A stretch of 64,000 nucleotides of DNA from Aquamicrobium lusatiense (GTDB lineage: Bacteria; Pseudomonadota; Alphaproteobacteria; Rhizobiales; Rhizobiaceae), in NCBI RefSeq assembly GCF_014201615.1, contig NZ_JACHEU010000007.1:1-64000 (forward strand), written 5' to 3'. A program made the position numbers and the translations under genes. This document shows positions 1 through 8,847 of the stretch, piece after piece. Under the pieces are notes generated by a model. That model ran no database searches. It was not told the origin of the DNA and was given only the letters and a program-made list of their open reading frames with translations. How positions within the stretch are numbered: the first letter of the stretch is position 1; every line of letters begins with the position of its first letter.

Positions 1-777
1 AAGGGCGTGCGCAAGGTGCTGCTGGCCGAGGCCGACGAACTGGCCGAGCGTCTGGCCGAGCCGTATGCGGCACTGATCGTTTCCCTGGCCGGCAACTACG
101 ACGCCATCGTCGCGCCGGCGACCTCGTCGGGCAAGAACGTCGCCCCGCGCGTGGCGGCGCTGCTCGACGTGGCGCAGATCTCCGAGATCATCGAGGTCGT
201 GTCGGCCGACACTTTCAAGCGTCCGATCTATGCCGGCAACGCCATCCAGACGGTGCAGTCGGGCGATGCGAAGAAGGTCGTGACCGTGCGCACGGCTTCC
301 TTCCAGGCCGCGCCCGAGGGCGGTTCGGCCGCGGTCGAGAGCGTTTCGGCCGCCTCCGATCCGGGCGTGTCGTCCTTCGTGGAGAACAAGCTGTCGGAGA
401 GCGACCGTCCGGAGCTGACATCCGCGAAGATCATCATCTCGGGCGGCCGCGCGCTGGGCTCGGCCGAGAAATTCCAGGAAGTGATCCTGCCGCTGGCCGA
501 CAAGCTGGGTGCCGCCGTCGGTGCCTCGCGCGCCGCCGTCGATGCCGGCTATGCGCCCAACGACTGGCAGGTGGGCCAGACCGGCAAGGTGGTCGCGCCC
601 GAGCTCTACATTGCCGCCGGCATCTCCGGTGCGATCCAGCATCTGGCCGGCATGAAGGATAGCAAGGTCATCGTCGCCATCAACAAGGACGAGGAAGCCC
701 CCATCTTCCAGGTCGCCGACTACGGCATCGTCGGCGACCTCTTCACCATCATCCCAGAGCTCCAAAAGGCGCTTTGA
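1..777 (+). CDS. etfA: Electron transfer flavoprotein alpha subunit, 5' end outside window
   Basis: The frame is open from base 1 and ends at TGA 775-777, so the N-terminal part (roughly 55 residues by family length) lies outside the window. The visible 258 residues cover the end of the ETF alpha N-terminal domain and the whole FAD-binding C-terminal domain. The hallmark segments are [40 protein letters not shown] and the [10 protein letters not shown] stretch. EtfA with EtfB binds FAD and carries electrons from acyl-CoA and N-methyl dehydrogenases to ETF-quinone oxidoreductase. etfB is probably just upstream, outside the window. The next gene, a hydroxyacyl dehydrogenase, starts 50 bases downstream and may be co-transcribed. 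Confidence 0.96.
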   Translation, partial: KGVRKVLLAEADELAERLAEPYAALIVSLAGNYDAIVAPATSSGKNVAPRVAALLDVAQISEIIEVVSADTFKRPIYAGNAIQTVQSGDAKKVVTVRTASFQAAPEGGSAAVESVSAASDPGVSSFVENKLSESDRPELTSAKIIISGGRALGSAEKFQEVILPLADKLGAAVGASRAAVDAGYAPNDWQVGQTGKVVAPELYIAAGISGAIQHLAGMKDSKVIVAINKDEEAPIFQVADYGIVGDLFTIIPELQKAL

Positions 778-827
778 CAATGAGACTTTGCTGCATCCAT
801 GAATGACACCATTCACAGAGAGCTGAA

Positions 828-1763
828 ATGACCCACATCAAGACTATTGCCGTGGTCGGAACCGGCACCATAGGCGCGGGATGGGCTGCCTATTTCCTCT
901 CGCGCGGCCTTCACGTTCGCGCCTTCGATCCACAAGCGGAAAGCCTCGCCCGCCTGCCCGAGCGAATCTCCGCAGCCTGGCCGGTTCTGAGAGAGCTGGA
1001 TGGCTCCTTATCCGAAACCATTCCGGAAATCATTCTTGCTGCCAGCATGGGAGAAGCGCTCGACGGCGTCGACTTCGTTCAGGAGAGCGGTCCGGAAAAC
1101 GAGGATCTGAAGATCAGGCTTTTCGCCGACATGGATGCCGCCGCTCCGCCGGATGCCATAATCGCGTCCAGCTCATCGAGCCTGCTCGTCTCGCGCCTGC
1201 AATCAGCCTGCACCCGCCCCGAACGCTGCCTCGTCGGGCATCCATTCAACCCACCCTATCTGATACCTCTGGTCGAGATCGTGGCAGGGCCGAAGACCGC
1301 CGGCTGGGCTGTTGAGCGCGCAGAAACATTCTACCGCGCGATCGGGAAGCAGCCGCTGGTGCTCGCAAAGGAGATTTCCGGCTACATTGCCAACCGGCTC
1401 CAGAACGCCATCTTTAAGGAATCCATGCATCTGATACAGACGGGTGCGGCAACTGTCGAAGACGTCGACAATGCCATGCGCTACGGCCCCGGTCTGCGCT
1501 GGGCCTTCATGGGACCATTTCTGACCTATGCGCTTGGCGGCGGTACGGGAATGCGGCGCTATTTCGAGATATTCGAGGAAGAGATTGCGACAAGCTGGAA
1601 TGAACTTGGCCAACCCGAGATGACCGACGAATTGCGCGAAACCGTCATTGCACAGGCCGAGGCCTTTTTCATGAAACGCTCAGTTGCAGAGGTTGCGACG
1701 CGACGCGACGAAGCGCTGGTCAACCTCCTCAAGGCCACTTCTGCGCTCGACATAACCGGATGA
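828..1763 (+). CDS. 3-hydroxyacyl-CoA dehydrogenase family protein (lambda-crystallin / carnitine dehydrogenase-like)
   Basis: The 311-residue protein opens with a Rossmann NAD-binding fold (GTGTIGAGWAAYF, residues about 11-23). It has the family catalytic region GHPFNPPYLIPLVEIV with the active-site His, and a helical C-terminal domain with RYGPGLRWAFMGPF. The Gly-Leu-Arg-Trp segment is shared by L-gulonate 3-dehydrogenase, lambda-crystallin and L-carnitine dehydrogenase, so substrate cannot be fixed from family alone. The convergent neighbour is a thioesterase of the kind that is often fused or adjacent to carnitine dehydrogenase, which favours a carnitine or short hydroxyacid role. The start is ATG 828, with GAGAGCTGAA just upstream as ribosome-binding site. 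Confidence 0.8.
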   Translation: MTHIKTIAVVGTGTIGAGWAAYFLSRGLHVRAFDPQAESLARLPERISAAWPVLRELDGSLSETIPEIILAASMGEALDGVDFVQESGPENEDLKIRLFADMDAAAPPDAIIASSSSSLLVSRLQSACTRPERCLVGHPFNPPYLIPLVEIVAGPKTAGWAVERAETFYRAIGKQPLVLAKEISGYIANRLQNAIFKESMHLIQTGAATVEDVDNAMRYGPGLRWAFMGPFLTYALGGGTGMRRYFEIFEEEIATSWNELGQPEMTDELRETVIAQAEAFFMKRSVAEVATRRDEALVNLLKATSALDITG

Positions 1764-1774
1764 GAAAGCATGTT

Positions 1775-1802
1775 ACATATGCCCTCCAGGGAGGGCATAT
1801 GT
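1775..1802. terminator. 28-bp palindrome between convergent genes
   Basis: The 12 bases to the left of the centre (starting CATATGCCC) repeat inverted to the right, with at most one mismatch at the centre. The element lies midway between two convergent stop codons (1763 and 1819). No long T-run follows on either strand, so it may be a weak bidirectional terminator or a protein-binding palindrome. Confidence 0.5.
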
Positions 1803-1818
1803 CCGTGTACTGTCGTGA

Positions 1819-2307
1819 TTAACCTATCCGGCGCTTGAGCACGACCGTTCCGTCGAAAATATCGACCTGGGGAAGAAGCGCATGCTGCGCCTTCATCTCA
1901 GCGAACCGTTCAAGCGCAAAATCCTCAAACTCCACACTCCGGGCAAGCGCCGAATCGACATGCAGCGATATTATATGCGCCACTGCCGAGAGCCAGTCAT
2001 TATCGGGATCGCGGATTTCGCAATAGATATGCGTGCGTTTCCTGTCGAAGTCGACCAGCCTTGCGTGAACCTCAATGTGTTTGCCTGAACGGATCTCGCG
2101 CAGATAAAAGAAGCGGCTTTCGATAACATAATCCGAACGATTGCAGCTTTTTCGATAATGCCAGTCCAATCCAGCATCAGCGTATACCGCATCGATGGCC
2201 GGATCCGCTGCCATCGCGTAGGCCGCGTAATTGACATGGCCATTGTAATCCCGCCACGCAGGATTGATTTCCGAAACGGTCGTGATGGGTCGCGAAAGCT
2301 GGCTCAT
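1819..2307 (-). CDS. Hot-dog thioesterase, betainyl-CoA/4-hydroxybenzoyl-CoA thioesterase type
   Basis: The 162-residue protein is a single hot-dog fold acyl-CoA thioesterase. It shows the entry motif NPAWRDYNGHVNYAAYA (Asp-Tyr-Asn-Gly-His with the usual catalytic Asp) and the central strand ESRFFYLREIRSGKHIEVHARLVDFD. Family members hydrolyse small CoA thioesters, and one branch acts on betainyl-CoA in carnitine degradation. It converges on the carnitine-dehydrogenase-like gene 828-1763; in some bacteria these two activities form one polypeptide. A 3-dehydrocarnitine cleavage enzyme is not visible here. The start is ATG 2307, and AT-rich sequence upstream (TTTATATAATTAAAC) could hold the promoter. 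Confidence 0.72.
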   Translation of the reverse strand: MSQLSRPITTVSEINPAWRDYNGHVNYAAYAMAADPAIDAVYADAGLDWHYRKSCNRSDYVIESRFFYLREIRSGKHIEVHARLVDFDRKRTHIYCEIRDPDNDWLSAVAHIISLHVDSALARSVEFEDFALERFAEMKAQHALLPQVDIFDGTVVLKRRIG

Positions 2308-2460
2308 ATTTGTTTATATAATTAAACATTTTGTCGAAGGCAAGATCGAGACGGAGCTGACATCCAGGCTTTCATCCACATGGTCTGCCCTGAAAAGTGA
2401 TCCTTCATGAGCTATGGCTTATAAACCTCATGAAGTGGTTGGTTTAGTGGTCAGGGCTGG

Positions 2461-2712
2461 ATGTCACTGGAGGTGTTCAGGCCTCCTTGCCACGGCGCGG
2501 CGACAAGGGTCGCAACGATCGGATTTTCCTCAAAGCACTGCACCATTTTACCAACCACACCATCACATGGCGGGCTCTGCCGGAGCGGTTCGGCAAGTGG
2601 AACAGCGTGTGGATTCACGTCGCGCTACGCTGCGTGAAGACCAAGCAACTTCTCATCCATCCTGGCCCTTGCGACCGGATCCATCTTGGTTCAAATCAGT
2701 CCACACCGCCTA
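2461..2712 (+). pseudogene. IS5-family transposase N-terminal remnant
   Basis: Translation from about 2490 gives PRRGDKGRNDRIFLKALHHF followed by TWRALPERFGKWNSVW, the conserved N-terminal region of IS5-type transposases (DUF4096-like). The frame shifts near 2485 relative to the upstream segment and runs out after about 75 residues, without the catalytic DDE part. It is debris between the thioesterase promoter and the end of the ridA-like gene. Confidence 0.75.
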
Positions 2713-2716
2713 AGCA

Positions 2717-3070
2717 TTAGGCTGCTGTAGCGGCGGTAACTATGATCTCGACGCGGTAGGCCTCTGATGCGAGCTTTACTTCGCCGGTTGCCCGGGCGGG
2801 CGGCTTACCGGGGGCGACCCACGTGTTCCACACTGCGTTCATCTCCTCGAACGTGCTGATGTCGGCAAGCCATATCGTTGCCTGGAGAAGCCGCGACTTA
2901 TCGGTGCCGGCTTCCGCGAGCAGCATGTCGATCCTGGCAAGGATCGCCTCTGTCTGTCGTGTCACCGACTCTCCCGCCGCACCGACCTGCCCGGCCAGAA
3001 ATACCATTCCGTTGTAAATCACGATGGGGCTGGAACGTTCGCTCGGATTGATCTTGCAGATATCTGTCAC
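2717..3070 (-). CDS. RidA/YjgF family protein (enamine/imine deaminase)
   Basis: With a GTG start at 3070 the protein is 117 residues, the usual RidA length, and begins VTDICKINPSERSS like typical members. The fold-defining segments follow: VIYNGMVFLAGQVG, TRQTEAILARIDMLLAEAG and NAVWNTWVAPGKPPARATGEVKL. The conserved Arg before the last strand is present (PPARATGE). RidA proteins hydrolyse reactive enamines or imines released by amine-oxidising or PLP enzymes. It is the last gene of the minus-strand operon that begins with aldehyde dehydrogenase at 10278 and contains an FAD oxidoreductase that could make an imine. An ATG at 3142, overlapping the dipeptidase gene, is an alternative start. Confidence 0.85.
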   Translation of the reverse strand: MTDICKINPSERSSPIVIYNGMVFLAGQVGAAGESVTRQTEAILARIDMLLAEAGTDKSRLLQATIWLADISTFEEMNAVWNTWVAPGKPPARATGEVKLASEAYRVEIIVTAATAA

Positions 3071-3122
3071 TGTTTTGACCAGTTGCTGTTGGAAATGCTG
3101 ATCTGGTTGCAAGAGGCGGAAT

Positions 3123-4088
3123 TCAGCCGAACACCGTTTCATAGAGACGCAACCAGTTGCCCCCCATGATCTTGTCGGTTTCCTCCGCGGAAAAGCCAAC
3201 GCCGCGCAATGCAGGCACAAGATCCTTGAGGTTTTCTGGTCCTGGAAGCCAGTCGGGTTTGGCGACTGCGCCGGGAGTCCGGACAGAACCCGCGCCATAC
3301 TGAACCGTGCGGGTCCAGCGGCCCTTGCGCATCCATTCACGAAAATTATCGTCGTTCTTGTAGCTGTAATCGGTGCCGATGCCGACATGGTCGACGCCCG
3401 CGATCTCCACAGTTCGGGCAACCATTTCCGCAAAGCCGCGCACGGTCGCGCAGGCGTCAGCCGGTGTAATGTTGCGATAGGCTGCGCAGCCTATCACACC
3501 CCCGGTCTCAGCTAGTGCCTTAAGCACGGCATCGCTACGATTGCGTTTGTGGGGAAAGATGGACGAGGCATTGGCATGCGTCACAGCAATCGGCTTGGGG
3601 CTGTGCTCGATCGCGTGCAGAGTTGTCAGGTCTCCGGTGTGGGAACAATCAACGACAACCCCAACCCGCGCCATTTCCTGCACCACCTCGCGTCCGAAGC
3701 GGCTGAGGCCGCTATCATTGTCCTCATAGCACGAGCCACCCAGTTCGTTCTGGTTGTTATATGTAAGCTGCATCACACGCGTGCCCATGTCGGCGAACAG
3801 TTCGATGAAACGGATGCGATCTTCGAGCAGGTTTGTGTTCTGATAGCCCAGCAGGATGCCTACCTTTCCATCAGCCTCGCAGGCCCGGATGTCGTCGGCT
3901 CTGCGGATGATGCGGATGAGATCGGCATTCTCCCGTTCCATGTCACGCCACCGCGCCAGCGCGTCCATGGATTCGAGTGTGCCTTCCCAGAATCCAAGAG
4001 TCGGCGTGACGCAGGTGTAGCCGCCCCGTGAAAGGGTTTCGAAAACGCTGCGGTCAAATTCGCCGCACTGCAGAGCATCAATCAACAT
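3123..4088 (-). CDS. Membrane dipeptidase (peptidase M19) family metallohydrolase
   Basis: The 321-residue TIM-barrel amidohydrolase of the renal dipeptidase family lacks a signal peptide, so it is probably cytoplasmic. Visible signatures are DCSHTGDLTTLHAIEHS, ITVTHANAS-like AVTHANASSIFPHKRN (metal-binding His) and HVGIGTDYSYKND (catalytic Asp). Known members cleave dipeptides or small N-acyl and lactam-like substrates. Its place between a muconolactone-isomerase-like gene and ridA in a catabolic operon suggests hydrolysis of an amide intermediate rather than peptide turnover. This is an inference. It is shorter than eukaryotic members but normal for soluble bacterial ones. Confidence 0.88.
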   Translation of the reverse strand: MLIDALQCGEFDRSVFETLSRGGYTCVTPTLGFWEGTLESMDALARWRDMERENADLIRIIRRADDIRACEADGKVGILLGYQNTNLLEDRIRFIELFADMGTRVMQLTYNNQNELGGSCYEDNDSGLSRFGREVVQEMARVGVVVDCSHTGDLTTLHAIEHSPKPIAVTHANASSIFPHKRNRSDAVLKALAETGGVIGCAAYRNITPADACATVRGFAEMVARTVEIAGVDHVGIGTDYSYKNDDNFREWMRKGRWTRTVQYGAGSVRTPGAVAKPDWLPGPENLKDLVPALRGVGFSAEETDKIMGGNWLRLYETVFG

Positions 4089-4192
4089 GTTCGTCTTTCA
4101 AAGGAAGTTGCGCCAGAGCATGGCCGGAATGGCGGACAGATCGCTTCATCCATCTGGTATTGATCCGGATAGCGTGATCGGGATGCACCGGA

Positions 4193-4501
4193 TCATGCTC
4201 CAAAGCGGAGCGGGTCTACCGGATGGGAAGCCATTGGGTGAATTGTGAGTTGCATGTAGGGCCAGAATGGAAGGCCCGAGATGATCTCGTGCATATGCGT
4301 CGCGTCGCGCGCGCGCCACAGACCCCAATTCTCGCGGCGGCCCGGCACGCGCCACATCCGCACGAGGTAGCCTTCCCTGGCCAGTTCCGCCGCGTGAGCT
4401 CGCTCCCTGGTCACCAGCGCCGCAACATCTTCCTCGGACCAGCCAACAGGGCCGATAAACGAGATGTTGATCAGGAACTCGACGAGCTTTTCCTTTGCCA
4501 T
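4193..4501 (-). CDS. Muconolactone delta-isomerase-like small protein
   Basis: The 102-residue protein starts at ATG 4501, with GGAG 11 bases upstream. It matches the ferredoxin-like muconolactone isomerase fold: LVEFLINISFIGPVGWSEED at the start, then ERAHAAELAREGYLVRMWRVPGRRENWGLW and HEIISGLPFWPYMQLTIHPMASHP at the end. True muconolactone isomerase (CatC) belongs to the catechol beta-ketoadipate route, but no other cat gene is nearby. It sits between the FAD oxidoreductase and the dipeptidase genes, so it probably isomerises a lactone or enol in this operon's own pathway. The real substrate is unknown. Confidence 0.8.
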   Translation of the reverse strand: MAKEKLVEFLINISFIGPVGWSEEDVAALVTRERAHAAELAREGYLVRMWRVPGRRENWGLWRARDATHMHEIISGLPFWPYMQLTIHPMASHPVDPLRFGA

Positions 4502-4518
4502 ATACAGAATATCTCCAA

Positions 4519-6123
4519 TCAGGCGGTTTGCGAAACGCGACGCGCGGCAAGGTCGGCCAGAACTGCCTGAGCCGTGTTGTGTCCCGGAATCCCCGAGAAA
4601 TAGGCGCCGGGCCATGTGCCAACACCGCTCAGATAAAGCCCCGGCGTCGGGGTTCGATAGCGATGTAGTCCGGGATAGGGCCGCATCCAGAACTGGTTGA
4701 TGGGCATCATGTCGACATGCGCGATGTTCGCGCCGAACAGGCCGTACTCATTCTCGAAGGTTGATGCATCGATGCAGGCATAATGCTCGACAATGCCGGG
4801 CAGATTTGGAATCCACTCTGACATCAGGCCCACGACGGTCTTGACCACCGCGTCCTTGTCGACCGCAACCGGTTCCCGGCCACCCCTGTGCGGCGGTCCG
4901 CCAAGATTGATGCTCAGGACGTGCTTGCCTTCCGGAGCCAGCGCAGGCGACGTCATGGAATGGCACAGCGACCAGATAAGGGGTCGCGACGGCATCTTCC
5001 CCCTAGCCAGATCCGCATGGCAGTCTTCCAAATAACCCAGCGTCGGCGCAATTCGCAACTGCGCGGTTGCAAGCTGGCGGGCCTCTTCCTCATTCTTCGC
5101 GGCAGCGAAGCGCGGCATGTCACCCAGGCCCAGTACAATCTTGAAGGCGCTGCCGGCCGGCGGGGTCTGAGCCATCCCCTGCCTGATTGGCTTCCACTCC
5201 GGATTGTCGGAAACGACGAGCTTGACCGTGAGATGAGGATGGGCGGCCGAGACCACAAGCGGCGCACTGAAGGTACGGCCATCTTCAAGTCTGACGACCA
5301 GCCCTTGCTTCGTCTCCTCGATCGACGTTACGCGAGCTTCGCGCAGAATCTTTACACCTGACGCTTCCACAGACCGCGCCATGGCATCTGCGATTGCGCC
5401 CATCGCGCCAACCGCCAGCCCGGTGGAGCCCCTGAGCGGCATCCGCCGGGGATCGTCAGCTGTTTCGCTTTTCAGCGAAGCAAGCGACAGTGGTCGCATC
5501 ATCAGATTGAACGGCGTACCCGGCGTTGATGGACCGACCAGCCCGCTGACGACCGACAGTGGCCCCATGATAGCCTGCGTCTCCGGCGCCAGATCGAAAT
5601 GTTCGAAGAGACCACGCACGCTTCCGAAGAAGATGCGCGAGAACATCTCTTCGTCTTCGACCGTGCGCAGATTGCGCGTCAGTTCCTGAAGTGTCGGTGG
5701 TTCTCGAAATACCGAGATGCCAAGACGCTCGGCAAAGCGATTGAGGTAGTCGAAGACTGCGTGATAACGCTTGCTCTCACCGGGAGCATAGCTGTCGATC
5801 TGAGCATCGACGCGCTCGCGTTCGCGCCAGCCCACGAACAATCGTCCTTCGGGGAGCGGATGCACCAGTGTTGGATCTGGACGCACGAACCGCAAACCGT
5901 GCTTCTCCAGTTCGAAATCCGCGAGTATCTTTGGCTCCAGCGAGCCAGGTGAGTTGGCAATCGAGGATGAAAATCCCGGGAAGAACTCCCTGGTCGCAGC
6001 GGGACCGCCGACGCGGTCGCTTGCCTCAAGCAGCAGCACTTCCAGCCCGGCCCGAGCCAGATAGCCCGAGCAAATGAGGCCGTTGTGTCCACCGCCTATA
6101 ATGATGACATCGGGGTTCTTCAC
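4519..6123 (-). CDS. FAD/NAD(P)-dependent oxidoreductase, phytoene desaturase-like
   Basis: With the GTG start at 6123 (AAAGGA seven bases upstream) the protein is 534 residues. It opens with the dinucleotide-binding motif DVIIIGGGHNGLICSGYLARAG and the second FAD motif LLLEASDRVGGPAATREF. The C-terminal FAD-contact segment is GLYLSGVGTWPGAYFSGIPG. It belongs to the carotenoid isomerase/PYROXD2-like group of amine-oxidase superfamily flavoproteins; most are uncharacterised. No carotenoid genes lie nearby. In an operon with ridA, an aldehyde dehydrogenase and an importer, oxidation of an imported amine or cyclic compound to an imine is a reasonable guess. Confidence 0.85.
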   Translation of the reverse strand: MKNPDVIIIGGGHNGLICSGYLARAGLEVLLLEASDRVGGPAATREFFPGFSSSIANSPGSLEPKILADFELEKHGLRFVRPDPTLVHPLPEGRLFVGWRERERVDAQIDSYAPGESKRYHAVFDYLNRFAERLGISVFREPPTLQELTRNLRTVEDEEMFSRIFFGSVRGLFEHFDLAPETQAIMGPLSVVSGLVGPSTPGTPFNLMMRPLSLASLKSETADDPRRMPLRGSTGLAVGAMGAIADAMARSVEASGVKILREARVTSIEETKQGLVVRLEDGRTFSAPLVVSAAHPHLTVKLVVSDNPEWKPIRQGMAQTPPAGSAFKIVLGLGDMPRFAAAKNEEEARQLATAQLRIAPTLGYLEDCHADLARGKMPSRPLIWSLCHSMTSPALAPEGKHVLSINLGGPPHRGGREPVAVDKDAVVKTVVGLMSEWIPNLPGIVEHYACIDASTFENEYGLFGANIAHVDMMPINQFWMRPYPGLHRYRTPTPGLYLSGVGTWPGAYFSGIPGHNTAQAVLADLAARRVSQTA

Positions 6124-6152
6124 AGAACTGTCCTTTGATCTGCCGCTGGGCG

Positions 6153-7121
6153 CTACTGGGGCAGGTACTCGTTGGTGTAGAAATCGGACACGGTGTATCC
6201 GGGAGCCACCTCGCCAACCTCGCTCAGGGTGCCGAGCAATTTGCTCCACATCTCATCGGTCTGCTGTCCCCAGCTCGCATCTGAGGGGCTGACCGACAGG
6301 CTGATCAGGCCACTGAAATAATCCTCGCATGCGGACTGCGAATGGGTGAGGTTGAGTTCGGCCCGAGCCTTTTCACAGGCCGCAGGCACATCGGCGACAG
6401 CCGTCTGCCAGGATTTCTTGACCGCGCGCAGGAAACCCTTCACTGCCTCAGGGTTCTTTTCCGCAAAATCCTTGTTGACCGAATAGCCAAAGCCAAGAAG
6501 CGGCACACCGTGATCAGCCAAAGAGAAAAGCGCTGGCTGCTTGCCGGCTCCCCGCACGATGGCCGCGTAAGCAAAGCCGTCACCGCTGATCAGATCGATG
6601 CTTCCCGAAAGAAGAGCCGCCTGCTTTGCGTTGGCATCAAGGGACACAACATTAAGATCGTTGTCTCCGATCTTGTTCACCGCTTTGAAGATGCGCAGGC
6701 TGAGCTGATCGGAACCACCGGGCGTGCTTCCAATGCTATAGGCTTTGACTGCATCCACACCGTCCAGTTTGACCTTGTCGGCGAGGCCGATAAACGATGC
6801 GGCTGTCTTGGTCTGGTAAACCGCGACGGTCTTGATCGGAACGCCCTTCGAAATGGCGACGGCGGCGTTAGTCGTGTTGACATGGGCGATATCGTAATTG
6901 GACTCGCCGAGCATGATCGCAGTCGTGGCAGAGCCTCGACCCGGCTCGAACCTGAGGTCTATGCCCTCATCCCTGAAGTAGCCCTCCTGCATCCCGATAA
7001 CGAGCGGAGCGTGATAGGGCAGATAACCCCAGTCGAGACCTAGACGCACCGTCGTGTCCTGAGCGAAGGCTGATTGAACGAGGGCCAACGTTGCGATGGC
7101 GTAAGCGGAAATGCGAAGCAT
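6153..7121 (-). CDS. ABC transporter substrate-binding protein (NMT1/SsuA-like)
   Basis: The 322-residue protein starts at ATG 7121 behind a clear AGGAAAGGAAAC site. Residues 1-22 (LRISAYAIATLALVQSAFA) form a Sec signal peptide, so it acts in the periplasm. The mature part begins with TVRLGLDWGYLPYHAPLVIGMQ and has the family's GRGSATTAIMLGESNYDIAHVN and SIGSTPGGSDQ ligand-loop segments. Relatives bind sulfonates, pyrimidine precursors or other small organic ligands. It is followed by its permease and ATPase partners in the same operon. Ligand is not deducible from sequence. Confidence 0.9.
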   Translation of the reverse strand: MLRISAYAIATLALVQSAFAQDTTVRLGLDWGYLPYHAPLVIGMQEGYFRDEGIDLRFEPGRGSATTAIMLGESNYDIAHVNTTNAAVAISKGVPIKTVAVYQTKTAASFIGLADKVKLDGVDAVKAYSIGSTPGGSDQLSLRIFKAVNKIGDNDLNVVSLDANAKQAALLSGSIDLISGDGFAYAAIVRGAGKQPALFSLADHGVPLLGFGYSVNKDFAEKNPEAVKGFLRAVKKSWQTAVADVPAACEKARAELNLTHSQSACEDYFSGLISLSVSPSDASWGQQTDEMWSKLLGTLSEVGEVAPGYTVSDFYTNEYLPQ

Positions 7122-7176
7122 GAAGTTTCCTTTCCTGTGAAATTGTGGTGCGTGAGCCCGGAGCCGGGCTTCCTCG

Positions 7177-8004
7177 TTATTGACCGCGCTGACTGGCGTG
7201 CCAGGGGATACACTTCTTTTCGACAAGCTCGGCGAGGTACCAGACGGCCACGCCGAAGCTGGAAACGATGATGACTGCAGCAAAGGCCAGGTCCGTGCTC
7301 ATGCTGCCGACAGCCTGGATCAGGACATAGCCGAGACCCCGGTTCGAAGCGACGAACTCGCCAATTACCGCCCCCACCGGCGCCAGCGTCGCAGCCAGCT
7401 TGATGCCGGTGAATATGTTTGGCAGAGCGTTTGGCAGCTTGATCTTCAGCATCATTCGCAGTCGCCCCGCGCCCATCGCACGGACAAGATGCAGCAGGTC
7501 AGGGTCTGCCGATTTGAGCCCCATTACCGTGTTTACGACGATGGTGAAAAACGTGAAAAAGATAACGAAGATGATACCGCTCTTAAGGCCGAAGCCTATC
7601 CAGACAAGCATCAGCGGAGCCACGACTACCTTCGGGACAGCATGAGAGATGATCAGCCACGGGTAGATGATGCGGTCGACGATTGGCGACGCAGCGATGG
7701 CGATACCGAGCGTGACACCCAGCACCAGGGCGATAAAGAAACCCGACATTGCTGCGAGCGCCGTGTAACCAAGATTGGTCATCAGGTATGACCATCGCTC
7801 GACCATCGCCGACAGTACGGCGGTGGGGGCAGGGAGCAGGTATCCGGGAATGGCCAGCCACCGGACGATTGCCTCCCACAGCACAATGCCAACGAGAGCA
7901 CTTGCGAGCGGCAGCAAGGCATTGCGCATCCGGGTGCGGCGATGCCGCGCCTTCGCAATGGCGGAAACCTTTGGGACAGTGGGGGTTGCGGTGTCGCTCG
8001 TCAT
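7177..8004 (-). CDS. ABC transporter permease (SsuC/TauC type)
   Basis: The 275-residue inner-membrane protein has about six transmembrane helices, starting with LLPLASALVGIVLWEAIV. The EAA cytoplasmic loop reads VRAMGAGRLRMMLKIKLPNALPNIFTGIK and contacts the ATPase. It overlaps the upstream ATPase gene by four bases (ATGA-type coupling) and precedes the binding protein. The three form one importer unit of the nitrate/sulfonate/taurine family. Confidence 0.92.
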   Translation of the reverse strand: MTSDTATPTVPKVSAIAKARHRRTRMRNALLPLASALVGIVLWEAIVRWLAIPGYLLPAPTAVLSAMVERWSYLMTNLGYTALAAMSGFFIALVLGVTLGIAIAASPIVDRIIYPWLIISHAVPKVVVAPLMLVWIGFGLKSGIIFVIFFTFFTIVVNTVMGLKSADPDLLHLVRAMGAGRLRMMLKIKLPNALPNIFTGIKLAATLAPVGAVIGEFVASNRGLGYVLIQAVGSMSTDLAFAAVIIVSSFGVAVWYLAELVEKKCIPWHASQRGQ

Positions 8005-8771
8005 GCCAGAACCCCCTCATTCTCGAATAGTACGCGTATCCGTCGGGCTATGGCCGCGAACTCAGGTTCCTCGCGGATGCTGAGTGGTCGGGGTTTGGGG
8101 AAATCAATATCGATGACGTCGAGCACACGTCCCGGCCGCGCCGACATCACCACGACACGGTCCGACAGATAGACCGCTTCCGCGATACTGTGCGTGATCA
8201 GCATGGTACTCACCTGCTCGTGGTCCTGAAGCCTCTGCAGGATCACGTTCATCTGGTCCCGCGTCATAGCGTCGAGAGCGCTGAACGGCTCATCCAGAAG
8301 CATCAAAGAAGGCTTGAGCAACAGCGCACGTGCAATCGCCACACGTTGACGCATGCCGCCGGAAAGCTCGTGAGGGTATCGGTTGGCGAAGTCTCCCACA
8401 CCCAGTTCACGCAGCAGCTCCAGAGCGCGCGCGCGCGTTGCAGAGTCGAGGCGTCCTGCAAGCTCGGCCGGAAGCATCACGTTGTTGAATACGTTACGCC
8501 AATCGAGCAGGAGATCGCGTTGGAACACGATACCCATGTCCGATACGGGGCCGGTTACCAGCTTGCCATTGATGACCGCCTTGCCGCCACTGGGGGTGTC
8601 AATCCCCGCAAGGATGCGTAAAAGGGTGCTCTTGCCGCAGCCCGATGGTCCGACAACGCTGAGAATCTGCCCCCTGTCAAAGCTGAAAGTAACGGGGTCG
8701 AGCGCGTGAACATCGCCGCTGTCGGTAATATATGTCTTGTGAACTCCAGACAGGTCCACGATTGGCCCCAT
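8001..8771 (-). CDS. ABC transporter ATP-binding protein (SsuB/TauB type)
   Basis: From ATG 8771 the protein is 256 residues; a GTG at 8795 with GGGGA upstream is an equally possible start. All nucleotide-binding motifs are present: Walker [11 protein letters not shown]-loop VFQRDLLL, signature LSGGMRQR, Walker B LMLLDEPFSALD and the switch His in LITHSIAEA. It energises import together with the permease (four-base overlap) and the binding protein downstream. Confidence 0.93.
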   Translation of the reverse strand: MGPIVDLSGVHKTYITDSGDVHALDPVTFSFDRGQILSVVGPSGCGKSTLLRILAGIDTPSGGKAVINGKLVTGPVSDMGIVFQRDLLLDWRNVFNNVMLPAELAGRLDSATRARALELLRELGVGDFANRYPHELSGGMRQRVAIARALLLKPSLMLLDEPFSALDAMTRDQMNVILQRLQDHEQVSTMLITHSIAEAVYLSDRVVVMSARPGRVLDVIDIDFPKPRPLSIREEPEFAAIARRIRVLFENEGVLA

Positions 8772-8847
8772 CTTGGTCTCTCTGGTAATTGGCACTATCG
8801 TTCCCCATTATTATTTGTGCCTGCGCAGTCGCCTTGAAGGCGGTGGA

